From assembly GCA_030141605.1 (NCBI GenBank), contig JAQGDQ010000011.1:928066-992065 (forward strand): a stretch of DNA of 64,000 bases, read 5' to 3'. Positions 40,901-53,896 of the stretch are shown one piece after another; within the stretch, counting starts at the first letter, position 1, and each line of letters opens with the position of its first letter. The notes below the pieces were generated by a model, which was given only the letters and a program-made list of their open reading frames with translations, did no database searches and was not told the DNA's origin. A program made the translations under genes and the position numbers. This DNA comes from Tubiluchus corallicola (taxonomy: Eukaryota; Priapulida; Priapulimorpha; Priapulimorphida; Tubiluchidae).

Positions 40901-42218
40901 ACATAACACTCGAAACATGAACTCTACATTCAGTGAAATCACAAACAAATGATACGAAACTCTCGTGAAAATTCACTAACCTTGCTTTCTCACATCATAA
41001 CATAATTCCACTTTTTCCTCGGACCTCTTAATTATGGAATTATTTATGAGATAAATATTTATACATTTTCGTATTTAAACTGCGTGACCTCTTGCCTTAA
41101 GTGATGTCTGCACCTAATATTACATATTTGATGTCATTATAATATGTGAAATGTATCACTTTATCGGTACTAAAAAGTGGAACTTCTGCTTTAAATTGCT
41201 GCGTTTCCATGGTTACGCTATAGGCACTTTTTCATAAACGTAAACCAGATTAAATTATTACTACAATAAAGACTATAATAGTTTACAGAAAACGATTAAA
41301 TTTAATTCAAAAACCGTGTACTGTGTTAATATCAACTTATACATTTTATACATTTTATACGTTTTTATACATTCATACAGTGGTGTATAAACGTTCCACC
41401 AAGCACAGAGTCTTATACTTTACCCGCGTTAAATTAGTAAATAGAGTGTGGCACAATTCAAACAAAACTTCCACCAACAGGACATACTCTTGATCCAATA
41501 AGATGCTTTACCGACACGATACACATTGTTAACGATTTGCACACAAGCTGAGGCACAGGCAGACAGACAAGAACATTTATTATTTGTGCAGATGAAGTTG
41601 TGCTAAGTTCACAATACTGACTTATAGCGTTATACTGACGCAGTTCTACATTTGGCACGTACGTATAATATAGTTCATGCTAAAATAACAATGTCAATAA
41701 GAAAGTCATGATAGAAAATAGAACTAAAAAGTAAAAATAGTAAGTTATCGAGAAACTCGAAGAAAACCCAACAAAACAAAATGTTTAAAGAGTTTCAATA
41801 TCATAAAATGATGTTCATATTCACAATACATATTCATTTTATAATATCATATTATCAAACAAATTGTGATTATCTTTTAGCAAAAAAAAAGATTATTGTA
41901 AGACCAAGAAAAGCTTTTCCTAGGTGGAAAATGAGTGAATGCTTTAAAAGCGCAGAAAACTTGGCTAGGTTAAAGATTAGGTAGGTTAAAGATTAGGTAG
42001 GTTACATAAGCTTCCTCACTGTCTGCATCGCAACTTTCGTCCGTAATTTCCGCACAAACGCATCAAAACGTTTCTCAATAATTTACATCTAAAACTGCCT
42101 TCAATTTGCACTAAACTTGCATTCAATATCTGGTCAATATGTGCCTTCAACTTGCGCTGCCAAACGTTATCCAATGACGCCCGTGTGCAATACAAGAACG
42201 AACGTAGTCTCTCCCTAC

Positions 42219-42415
42219 CTGCTCGGTTAGTTTTTCCCAGTCCCGATCCAGTAAAGCCAAAAATTCCTAACGCACAGGGACAGGCTCACACTCAGATATT
42301 GCACCCCTTAATACTAGGTCAATAAGCAGAAGTTGCACCAATGCACAACTTATATACCAGCACTTATTGCGGATAATTCAGCTAATGACGTATCGGTCAT
42401 AGTTGGTCACGTGAT
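42219..42415 (-). promoter_or_regulatory. candidate TATA promoter and 5' UTR exon (minus strand)
   Basis: On the minus strand GGTATATAAG lies at 42358-42349. Upstream are a CACGTG E-box (42408-42413) and a TGACGTA-like element (reverse at 42386-42392). Transcription would start near 42325, and a CCGAGCAG|GTAGGG donor ends a possible exon at 42219. It is in the right orientation to feed the GGY gene through the acceptor at 34602, giving a 7.6-kb first intron. The link is inference. Confidence 0.35.
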
Positions 42416-42732
42416 GCGGAGTACCGGTCATGTCAGCCTGCTTCAATGTAGGCCTAGTGTTTTAACTAGATAATGTAGAGAGATAAGAATGCGCAGATAA
42501 GCCTGGCATTACAACATTGAGCAATATAACACCAAGCCTGTGTTTATTGTTGATATAAGCTGAAAGAATGTAGCGATTATAAACTGTACCATAAGCGTTG
42601 ATCATTAAAAACAATTATGTACTTCAGTTATTAGCCATCATAATACCTTATTTCGTTCCATAATTTTTAACAAACAATTGTTAGTCGGTGTTGTTTTTCC
42701 GTGTCTATGGAAGCATATAGACTACACTAAGT

Positions 42733-43214
42733 TTTTTATTTTGTTTTATTTTATTTCATTTTATTTTACTTTATTTTGTTTAATTTAATTTTATTTTATT
42801 TAACTTTACTTTTACCTTACTTTACTTTTACTTTACTTTACTTTACTTTACTTTACTTTACTTTACTTTACTTTACTTTACTTTACTTTACTTTACTTTA
42901 CTTTACTTTACTTTACTTTACTTTACTTTACTTTACTTTACTTTACTTTACTTTACTTTACTTTACTTTACTTTACTTTACTTTACTTTACTTTACTTTA
43001 CTTTACTTTACTTTACTTTACTTTACTTTACTTTACTTTACTTTACTTTACTTTACTTTACTTTACTTTACTTTACTTTACTTTACTTTACTTTACTTTA
43101 CTTTACTTTACTTTACTTTACTTTACTTTACTTTACTTTACTTTACTTTACTTTACTTTACTTTATTTTACTTTACTTTACTTTACTTTACTTTACTCTA
43201 TTCACTTTACTTTG
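42733..43214. repeat. (CTTTA)n pentanucleotide array
   Basis: About 80 nearly identical CTTTA units after a TTTTA-rich lead-in; only a few variants near 43165 and 43196. The 147-codon open frame in it is repeat-driven. Confidence 0.98.
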
Positions 43215-43679
43215 CATGAAATTCGCTTTAGATTTACAAAATGTTATTCTTCACTTTAACGCATGCGTAGCAAGCACCTTCCAGTACATGTTTCGAAATC
43301 ATTATTAAAATGCATTTTAAACACCAAAAACGACATTAAATATGGATAATCGTGCTGAAAACAACAAAGCTTTGTTTTTTCAGTAAAAATACACGGCAAA
43401 ATGCTAAATTGTTGAAATTACAGAATTAACTTTAGCTCAAACTTTATACTTCCTAGTTCAAACATTTTTGACGATTATTAGGTTTATAAGATACGTTTAA
43501 TAAGGCGGCAGTTCAGCCACACAGCAGAAGAAATTCCGTAAATCTGCGGAAAGAAAACTTGTATCAAATGTGGACGTATTTTTACTATTTTTGTGCAAGG
43601 ATTACCACAGAATCATCAACAAAGTTCCTGAACTTGCACTTTTTATTTATCAAAGTGATTTGAAGGCCAATTGTATTTA

Positions 43680-44005
43680 ATAAAGCACAAAAAACACTCT
43701 ACATAAAATAAAGCTTAAAAGTGCGTCTTGAAATTTTACATCACCTACATACGTCTTATTGCGCACAGAGTTTGTATTAGCAGTAACGCTGCATAAGACT
43801 TATAAATTTAAACTCTCGCGATGATAGTTAGGCGCAGCCATTTTAACAGTAAGTAGTTTGAAGCAAAGTTTGGATATTGTGTAAAGTTTGAAAAAATGAT
43901 CAGAGCATTCGTAGCACACTTTTCTTTAACTAAGCAAAAGTTGAAATACTTTATATTACCAATAAGAACAATAACGTGTTTTTGATAAAACAGTGGTGCA
44001 CACTG
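43680..44005 (+). repeat. dispersed repeat family C, copy 3
   Basis: Contains AAGCTTAAAAGTGCGTCTTG, GGCGCAGCCATTTTAACAGT and GTGGTGCACACTGGGA in the same order as copy 1. It is directly followed by a long palindrome. Confidence 0.7.
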
Positions 44006-44008
44006 GGA

Positions 44009-44112
44009 TTTATCGTTTTATTTTCATATTCTACTTAAATCAATATATATATTGACTTCAATATATATATATATATATTGATTTAAGTAGAATATGAAAA
44101 TAAAATGATAAA
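44009..44112. repeat. 104-bp near-perfect palindrome with AT core
   Basis: Left arm TTTTCATATTCTACTTAAAT then CAATATATATAT; right arm is its reverse complement, ATTGATTTAAGTAGAATATG and AAAATAAAATGATAAA. Only one arm mismatch (CG against TG) was seen outside the AT core. Confidence 0.92.
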
Positions 44113-44325
44113 TAATGTCGGCGCAAACTATGTTGAAGTTTTGGTCATGATATTATAAGAAGAAAATAACGGAATGAAGTGAAAATTACTACACTGATGT
44201 TACAGGCACTTACGTAAGACACTAACAATTTCATTCCTTTAAATTTTTCCAAGGATACAGAAGTTTTAAAACAACAAGTCAAGAAACGAATGCCGGAAAA
44301 AATTGCGTGTCACTATTGTTAAAAT

Positions 44326-44611
44326 TTATAGCAAGTGCTATATGTGTCCATCATTTTCACTGCAAACTAGACGAAGGCATTTTTTCCAACAGCTGACACA
44401 GTTTCTCGCTTCTTTAAGGAGTATCCCAGCACTCGAAAATTTTTGCTTTTAGTTCCTCTGCATCAAACAGCTCTGTGCGGGCATTGTACACTTTCTCTTT
44501 AAGGGAATTCCAGGTACTAGAATCCAGAGGATTAAGTCCCTTTTTTTCTTGGCAACAAATCTTTATTAGTGCAAAAAAACAACAAAAAGAATCATGTGGT
44601 CTAAACATCAT
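44326..44611 (-). pseudogene. mariner-type transposase C-terminal remnant
   Basis: The minus strand reads LNPLDSSTWNSLKEKVY, then TELFDAEELKAKIF and ECWDT. A frameshift leads to LKEARNCVSCWKKCLRLVC and a final HI-stop-HLL. LNPLD, EELK and the terminal W-K-K-R-L / GHIEHLL-like end are typical of mariner/Tc1 transposases. The catalytic part is missing; inactive. Confidence 0.7.
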
Positions 44612-44980
44612 TGACGAGTAGTTAATATCATCACCACTCCCCGCGCAAATTTAGTCCTGAGTCCTAACGTTAATTAACTTTCGCCGATCATTTTAAAAGT
44701 CTTTGTCAAAATTCAGAAATTTAACTCCAAAACAAACCAGCTCGAAATGCCAGAAATATTCCTGTACGGGACGTGACATGAAGATGCTTAGTAAAGACGC
44801 CAACCATTAAATTGTGGGGAAATTATGAAAATTAGTTTAAATTTGCAAACTTTAATACCAAAAATCAAAGCATATTATTAGTTTTTCTGATTCGTAATGA
44901 CGACTAATGACGTCATTAGCAATTCGTAATGACGTAATGATTTGGATAAGATGGCGCTGGTCGCCTGCCACAGTCCCGCT

Positions 44981-45242
44981 CAGGCTTGGATTTACCAAAA
45001 GCAAGCCATTGGCTTAGGGCCCACGTGTATCTGAAAACTCACTGAAACTAATGCTGTACTATAACTATGTGTTAAAGTTCTTATTTCTTACATTATGATA
45101 TTAGGTAGTATTTGTTAACGTTTGGCCAATGCAAAAATACTGTAAAAAATTATATATATTGGACACTGAAACATACTAACAGTTCTTAAAATTTAGAAGG
45201 GCCACTGATGAGTTTGGCCACTAGTAGGTAAATCCGGCCCTG
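44981..45242. mobile_element. 262-bp hAT-type MITE
   Basis: Starts CAGGCTTGGATTTACC and ends GGTAAATCCGGCCCTG, imperfect inverted repeats of the common hAT type. Flanking octamers GTCCCGCT (44973-44980) and GTCAAGCT (45243-45250) agree at 6 of 8 positions, as expected for an aged 8-bp target duplication. No coding capacity. Confidence 0.75.
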
Positions 45243-46104
45243 GTCAAGCTGGCCACTAGTGTCTTAATTCTTGGCTTTTTACCACTATTACTGATACAAG
45301 GTGATAATTTCATGTAAAAATGAATTATAAATACAAGTGCGTGTAGTGATCAACCAAAACTAGGTAATGTTGATGAAATTAAACAATAACATAATGCATA
45401 TTAGTTGGCAATTATTGGTAATTCAGTACCTGGAAACACTCGTTTGGATGCCTTATTTAAAACTGGCATTACTAGACGCACGGCGAGCTAAACTGTGTTT
45501 AAAACTTGGAAGTAAATGAAAAAATTCAAGAGATAACAATTTCTAAGATCGATTAGAAATATATATATACATATACATATAAAATCTTTATTTGTCTTAT
45601 AAAAATTTTTAACATCACAAATGTTAATAAAAAATTACATTTGCGTTTGACATCAGTGCATGAAACACTAAAAAAAAGACAAATACATCACGTGCAGAGC
45701 TATCACTACACACACAGTGAACATTGACATTTACAACATACAGATACTAAATAAATCATTTTATATTTACAATATATGCACGCACTTACATTAAAACATT
45801 TTAATTTTACAAGAGTATGGGCGGGGAAAACATATTGAAGAAAAATGTATAACCAATAGGTATTACATGTCTCCTTGTAATATTTAATTCGATTAGTGAA
45901 AGGTAAATTTATAGAAAATCAAATGAAATGTTTTGGAAGATTTAGTTTGATTTTTTTAAATGGTTGATTTTCATAACTCGTGTTTGGTCTTGATGTGTGA
46001 TGGTTTTTCCATACTTGTAAACTGCAGGGAAAATGGCATTTTAAATTTTAAATAATTTTTACCATTTGTACATAGTATTAATTCAGTTTTAGACTGCAAT
46101 GTGT

Positions 46105-46775
<671 letters not shown>

Positions 46776-47240
46776 CTGTAATATACACCCACTGCAACTG
46801 TTGATTTTGACTGTGAAAATTATTAGTTTCATTTCAAAATGTACAATCACCCATCCACCCCCACTGGCAGTAACAGCTGTAATTACAATTACAGAAAGGA
46901 AGTAGGTTCTAAACTGATTACGCCTAGTAGACGTACTCCTAAATGTATGACTTTTGTTGCTCACTGCAAGCCAACATCCACGACTCGACGGCAATGGCTA
47001 TTACTGAAGATAAATAATTGCAGCAGGACTGGTACTTCGTTAACTCCTCAAAACTGTAGACACACTCTTGCCAGCAACTATCCAATTACTAACTAGCCAA
47101 GCGCTGCTTAATTTTCCGGCTAATACTGCCTTGTAATCACTTGACTTTTCTTCTCCTAATATCAACCATGTGACCTAAAATATCAATAGTTTTAAAGCAA
47201 AAGCCAAGTATCTCAGGAAGTCTCTCTTATTTAATATTTG

Positions 47241-47350
47241 AGAAAAATGTTAGAAAGTTTCAGCAATAACATTGTGATAAGTGTCTCGTGTAAAATTAGT
47301 AAAATCAATTTAAAGTCGCGATCACTTCGCGCTTGGACGCACTCATTTTG
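47241..47350 (-). repeat. fragment of repeat family B
   Basis: GTGATAAGTGTCTCGTGTAA and AAAGTCGCGATCACTTCGCG match 58525-58585 of the full reverse copy. Confidence 0.6.
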
Positions 47351-47778
47351 ATGAATCCCCGATGAAATGAAAATATTTTCTATACATTTCAATATCTCTG
47401 TGAACGTGGTCTATTAGAGGAAAAAATATTGGTCATTGCTGTCCCTCGCTTAATATTCCGGTTACTGGGAACATCTGAATTTTATAATAGAAAAAGAAAC
47501 AGATCAACCTGATTAAAGCACACAATGCTGCAGCATCCATACAATGGTACAGCATCGGTCTCTTGTTCAAATCTTGGTCCGTTTTTGTTACAACTTCTGA
47601 TCTCACACCAAGATAAATTCTATTCTAATAATCACTCATTAGTGTCTAAAGCCTGAGAAACTTTCAGGTAAAGACCAGTATGGAGGCTTATAGTGTCAGT
47701 AGGCCGTGCACCCAACGGCTTGGGAAATAGGGTCAGACCTGTCATCAAGCATCAAACGTATAGGAATCCTACATTTAA

Positions 47779-48030
47779 AGGAAAGGACAAGTCACTCAGT
47801 ATGATGGATTTATTTTACTGTTATCACTTAAACTTGTGTTGTACTAAAACCAGGCAAGTTTTAAGATAAAAATTCAAATTTCAAATTTGCCGCTGTGCTT
47901 ACGCATGAACTCTCAAACGTGCGCGCTACGTCACAACTGAACACCTCTGAATTGATAGGTACAGCACCTATATTTTGTGCAGCGCGTTTCTGAGATTCAG
48001 ACGCTAGTGCCCATCTAACTAGGTTGCAGC
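47779..48030. repeat. chimeric junction of family B start and family A copy 3
   Basis: TTTAAAGGAAAGGACAAGTC to TTATCACTTAAACTT (family B left end, plus strand) passes at about 47836 directly into TGTTGTACTAAAAC and the rest of family A in reverse. The A part matches 50495-50690 very closely. Confidence 0.65.
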
Positions 48031-50194
48031 CAATACCAGTAATATTGTACATTGTACTGCAGTTAAACGCTTTTAGAGTTGGGGAACATTGGTCAATGAT
48101 GAATTGCGGTTGACCATTGAAATAAATTTAAACTATTGTTATTAAAGCGTGAACTTAAAAAGTTCCCAGCGTGAATTCATTTAAGTGCCCAATTCCTTAT
48201 CTTCCACTCATAATAATAACATAATAATCCTGTTTTTTACTGTTTGTTTCCTTGTTATTGTGTTGTGTGTAGTATATTAACCAGCTTAAACAAAATACAG
48301 ACAAAATGAACGCAACATGAAATCAATATCGTTTGCATACAACAAATGATTACTATAAGCTATTCTGATACCAATCAATTTCAAACATGTGCAACCTTTT
48401 AAATATAAAAATTAAAATCAGCAATATAATCTTGTTAGATTGTACCAGATCCACATGTTAAAAAGACTTCCTTAACGGACAATTTAAAAAGTAGGAAGCT
48501 TAGATTGCTAAAAAGTGATAATTCTCGCATGGATCGCTTTAAATGCTGTTCTGCATCTTAAAAACTTGACTGGTTGCTTCACAACCTGGACAAGTATCCG
48601 GTCAAGTTTAAGTTTAGTAGGTGTGTTTGAAACTGCGGAAGAATATCGTTGTAACTTTACTGTTTTCGCATCACTGATGTTAAAAGTTGTGCAAAAAAGA
48701 AAACGATATTCGCAACATACTTAACATACTAAATTGAAATTCAAACTTACTTTGCTACTCATATTCTGACAATAACAAATAAGTTGATGAGCAAGTTAAA
48801 TTTTTAATATCACTTTTGAATAGTACTTGTTAAATTATAATAATTTATATGTGAAGTATCGCTAGTAAGGATGACTTTTGACAACTACTACTCCAACTGC
48901 TTTATTATAGAGTAATAAAAGTTAAAAATACTGGTCAAGCAATCGTAGACCTAAAAAAATTGGAATTTTGCAAACTGATTCCCAGCGAAGTACTGCAGAG
49001 AAGCAAAAGTGAAGCAACTGCAAGATTCCCTTTCGAAACGAGGGCCTGTCCATAGTACGTAGCTGTAATTACAGCACTATCAGCGAAGAGCTCAACACCC
49101 CTATTAGATAATAAGACTAACAAATGCACCGGATACAATATTCCGACAAGAAGTTATATGTTTTTGATATGTTTTCCTTCTCAGTCCAGCTAGATATGGA
49201 AATACTCAGTGGTTCCAACAGTTTTAGAAGCAATTGGATCAAAACTTCCAAACACCGCGTTCTAAACTGTGAACGATAGAAATCCTTAAAGAAAACCGGA
49301 CGATTGTGTAGGCATTAGTTCTAAATAAAGTGTGTTCTAAAATATAGAAAAAAACAACAGCTTTTTTAAATCAAAACTTAGCTTAAATAATAATTACCTC
49401 GGATAAATTTTGTTAAATTTTCAAAGCTATGCGCTGCTCAGCGAATCCACTAAGACTGAAAATGGCGCCTTTTTGTCTCATTCGCGAGACAGACAAATAA
49501 GCGCGGTACCGTGATAAGCATGCTTATGACTTGCAGTGTTATATGTGACGACAGAGTGACATAGAGTCCATTTTCGTGACATCACATCAGCGTTTTATAG
49601 CAATCTTCGCTTACGCAAACGTGCTTGATGCGCAGGAAAGATGCCTACCATTGCATAAACTGTGGTTAGTTTGTTACGTAAACGATAGCTGTGTTCCGTT
49701 ACCGTTAAATAACTTTCTAAGATAAATATTATAAACAATTGCTAACTTTTATAGCAAGAAAATGTATATTTTGGACAGTACTTTAAAATGAATATGAGTC
49801 TAACCAATTGTCCGGCTTTGCTTTTAAAAAGCAAAAACGTTGTCACGTTTAAGGTAACCACGTTCACCAAGACGCATCGCATCAACGAGTTTTTACAAAA
49901 TTATCAACTTTCAGTTTCTTTTGCGTATCCATCTGTCTGTTATGAATTATGAGATGAATGGACAAACTTTCTAAGCCGGTCAGCAAATAGAAATAAATCT
50001 TTAATGCTTCGGTTAAAATCATCTATAAAGCAAAGTAAGCTGATTTATTTACACAGATTGTGGTTTTCATTAAATTATCACTAGTTTTTGCTTCTAAATA
50101 GTAAACGAAATAGTTATAAGGATAAGTTGCATAATTTATTAAGGCATATAAGACGAGTTATGGCAATTTATAGCTTATTATATCTTATTTTTGC

Positions 50195-50745
50195 TGTGAA
50201 GAGTAGAACTGAGAAAGCCAACATCTTCCGTTAAAGCAAGACAGGACGATTTTTCATATACTACCCCATTTTCAAGTCTGATAAAAAGTATACATTTTAA
50301 CACAATTAATACTGCAAAAGCGTTTCTCATAATTAAATAGTAGATTAAAAACTTAATTAATGGCAGGCGAGACCAACTATTGATGACATGACAAACTAAC
50401 ATAATTTTCAACAACAAAAATATTCCATGAACGTGCTGCACGTGTTTGCGAAAGCGAAAATTGAAGTACAGTGCTACTGTAAGATATTCAGTGTGTTGTA
50501 CTAAAACTAGCAAATTTTAAGATAAAAATTCAAATTTCAAATTTGCCGCTGTGTGCACGCATGAACTCTCAAACGTGTGCGCTACGTCACAACTGAACAC
50601 CTCTGAACTGATAGGTACAACACCTGTTTTTGGTGCAACGCGCTTCTGAGATTCAGACACCAGCGCCCACCTAACTAGCGATTGGCAAAATGCATGTAAC
50701 CCCGAAGAACTGATGGCGCGAAGGTGAAATTGTATTGTTTTCAAC
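50195..50745 (-). repeat. dispersed repeat family A, copy 4
   Basis: Full-length reverse copy. It shares ACAGGACGATTTTTCATAT, GTGTTTGCGAAAGCGAAAAT and GCGCTACGTCACAACTGAAC with copies 3 and 5. Confidence 0.7.
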
Positions 50746-51537
50746 ATTTCAAAGAGTATATTGTTTGACCTACAGTTTCAGATTGGGTCTGGTTTTACTA
50801 TAAGCAACAACTAGCATAAGTGCTGACGAGTTGAAGAAAGAGGACGTTGAAAAACTGTGAGGCAGTCGGGATTTGAACATAAGGCCATCAAATTAGAACT
50901 GACATGCTTTGATTAATTGTAGTTGATTGCTATTTATTAACATTTTATTTATTAACAGCAAAAAATAAGCAAAAATATAATCATTCCAGACCTGTAACAT
51001 GACACTATCAGCGTTTTGATTTCAAAAATATAAATGTGTTATTCTGATTTAAAATATTTTGTATAACAACATAAAATGATGTAAAATGCAAACAACAGGC
51101 TAGAAATGGACCTCAGAACATTTAAACTTTTATACAAGAAGCTCTTCTTAAAGATTAAACTAACATCTTGCTTTTTTCCGGCCCTTTTATGTAAATTTTC
51201 TTGTTTTGGCATATTTATTTACATGTTGTAGTGTTACATCGTTTCATATTGTTACACAAGATATTTTGTATTAAATTGAATAACGTATTCCTTTTAGAAT
51301 CAACACACCGAAAATGCTATGTTAATGATGAAAGGCGTCTAGAAAATGAATATTTTTGCTGTTGACACCAATATTTATGAAAATGGTTATTTTTAACCCA
51401 TGAAGACAGAAATTACAAAGCTTTGATTTAGGGTTAGGATTGAAGCCAAAGAAAATTTCCTCTTCTGCACAACAGTCAGTGCTAAAAATTGTCATCAAAG
51501 AAGAACCAACATCTAGTCGGACAATGTTCTTGTATAC

Positions 51538-51572
51538 GTTTCGCCACTTTTAATACTAATTTGCATCATCAG
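51538..51572 (-). other. hammerhead-like core words (unproven)
   Basis: The minus strand has CCTGATGA, then 24 bases, then GAAACGTATAC: the two conserved hammerhead blocks in the right order. The needed stems I and III do not close on inspection, so it is at best a decayed copy. Confidence 0.15.
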
Positions 51573-52257
51573 GCTCCGTGTCCCACAAATCTCATTCGTT
51601 TAATTTAATTCGCCAAAGAGGAATTGTTTGATTTTCTAGGACATCGCTAATTGAAAACCATCTCTGCTTATTGCTGACAATAATGTCATGCTTGAGTATA
51701 CTTAAATTTTCCCTCTTAATAGCAAATTTCACTGTCTATATAGAATTATATCAGCGTAAAATACTCAGCTTCAAAAGAGACAAGGTTTCAAATGTCTAAG
51801 TGATTGTCTCCCTATAGCAGTAACTTCGACACCTAGCAATTTGCAAAAAAAGTTCCCAACAATACTAACAATAGAAACATTCCCTTTCTACTGATATTAA
51901 AGATTTCACTGATAAGCATCGATTGCTGCTTAAAATCGATAACTAGCGATATTATTTAAATGCACGTACAGCGTACAATTCAACTGAACTTATGCATAAC
52001 TTGATACTAGAATAAAATTGGGTTTGTGTGTCGCTTACGCCATATCGAATGTGTACCCTCCATGCCTCGCTCCACTACGTCTCCACGCCTCGCTCCACTA
52101 CAGTGATAAAGAAAACGAACAATGGGGTTATTTGTTTCCTGTTACTTGTTAATGAAATTTGAAAAGAAATTTAATGAGGAAAACATCAGCCCAGTCCAGT
52201 GGAACAGGGCTATCCGGTCTACTCTAGTGAAATTTGTTACATCATCCCAGTTGAAAC

Positions 52258-52400
52258 TGGGATTGGATGAGATGAGATGGAATGGGATGAGATGAGATGA
52301 TCTGAGGATGGAATGGGAGGGGTGGAATTGGAGGGGATGGGTGAGTTGGGATGAGATGGGGTAAAATGGGAAGGGTTGTAATCAAGTAGGCAGAACAGGG
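52258..52400. repeat. purine-rich GGATGAGAT repeat zone
   Basis: Irregular GGGATGAGATG, GGAATGGGA and GGGATGGG words make a strongly G/A-biased strand. Confidence 0.75.
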
Positions 52401-52524
52401 CAGGCTGCGATGGGACAGGACAGAACTGAATATGACAAGGAAATTTGTTCAGAAAAGTTAGAAATAAAAGACGTCAGATAACAAGCAAAGAGTTCAATAT
52501 TAAATAAGTTAGCCGAGCATTAAA

Positions 52525-52560
52525 TAAGTTGATGATGATGATGCTGATAAATCTTTATTA
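52525..52560 (-). repeat. LINE-type 3' tail with (ATC)n
   Basis: TGATGATGATGATGCTGATA then AATCTTTATTATTACAC, as expected for the reverse complement of a LINE end with a triplet tail; compare 21048-21080. Confidence 0.3.
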
Positions 52561-53873
52561 TTACACAAATAACACAATGAGGCAGTATTTGCAGGCTGAA
52601 GAGATTTTCACACCATTTAAACTTTATGGAATATATATGAATATATGAAACTTTATGAATATGTACAACGAAATAATAGTGCTAACAAAACTTATATCCC
52701 ATATTAAATGCTTAATAGCACAAAATCAGAAGCTAGTTAATGTTTTGCTGTTAAATTACATTATAGTCATTAATGTTAATATTATTTACCAAAGATATGC
52801 AGAATAAATTCATCATTTACAAAATTTACAAAGCTGTTAAGCAACAAGTCATTTCTGTACAGATAAAAATCATTTACAGATCCATCGTAAGTTCTTCTAG
52901 TGGTGCTTCGCATTTATTCTCCTGCATAATAGACCAAAATCCTGTGCAGGAAATCACTGTATAAGAGCCACGTAAGCCACGTAAAATGAGTGATGCTATA
53001 CTTTGCGTAGATTAGTAATTGTGGTGCCTTGGTAGGATGGACTCAAAATTTTGGTATCAATGTCTACGTAATAATTTATACGTATGTACATTATCTATTG
53101 TTAGGGCCTATTATGAAATTTTACCAAACTGGTGTATGATATGAATCATCATTAATTTTCACAAATTCTGAAGGCACCGTACGTAAATGCTATAAATAGA
53201 AGCTCCATTATTAGCCCTACGCCATTAAAGTTTAACCTTTAACCTTAATCTATAGATTAAGCTACTCATCTTAGCTAATAGCTTGTATTAAAATAGCTCT
53301 GGACAATAGAGCGCGCTGTACCGCTACACTGTTTACGGAAGAAACCGATACAGTTGTTAATCCGAATATCTATCAGTTTCTTGAACCACTCCGGCAAATT
53401 TGAAAACTACCTGTCGAGAGCCGAAGTCCCTTTGTCTTGTTGCACAATGGAAAACTTGGAGTTCTTTTAGAAGCAAAGTGTTTGCTTTACAAAGTGAAGT
53501 AGGATGAAAAGATTTGCAGCGGGGCAGTAGGGTCATTTAGCACACATCAAAGAATTGCTGAACATTATGAGGAGGCGAGATTTTAACAGACAGATAATTC
53601 TCTACTTGCCTTAAATTTTAAGAATAAAAGAAGAAAAGACTTTAAGCACCGAATAGAATTTTGTTTCCTAAGCTTTTGTCAGCAACAGTGTTTATTTAGA
53701 ACGATTCTTTGCAGTCAGAAGAGTATTACTAAAACTATATTTAGTATGTTTGAGGTAGATTGTTTTGCATGTTAGTTAGGTCTAAAGTTAGGTTACTTTG
53801 TCATGCTTTATGCGGCCGCTTAAATTTGTTTTTCACAAGTAACACTGTACGCTGTGACTATAATTGCATGTAC

Positions 53874-53896
53874 AATATATATATATATATATATAC
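53874..53896. repeat. (AT)n microsatellite
   Basis: About ten AT units. Confidence 0.9.

Larger units (their letters stand above)
34574..42340. other. upstream region of the GGY gene, no coding exon recognised
   Basis: Probably a long 5' UTR intron plus promoter if the TATA site at 42349 belongs to this gene. It contains trinucleotide arrays (35797, 37315), a GAAT-rich zone (38785) and a repeat C scrap at 40850-40900. Elsewhere, including 39200-40840 and 40900-42200, I see no supported gene. Confidence 0.5.

Noticed and set aside
42776-43219. 147-codon LLYFT-repeat frame
   Set aside because: Arises from the CTTTA array; no start context, splice or non-repeat sequence supports it.
48935-49138. 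Open frame containing NRGVELFADSAVITATYYG
   Set aside because: Protein-like composition but no homology recognised, TTG start only and no flanking exons.
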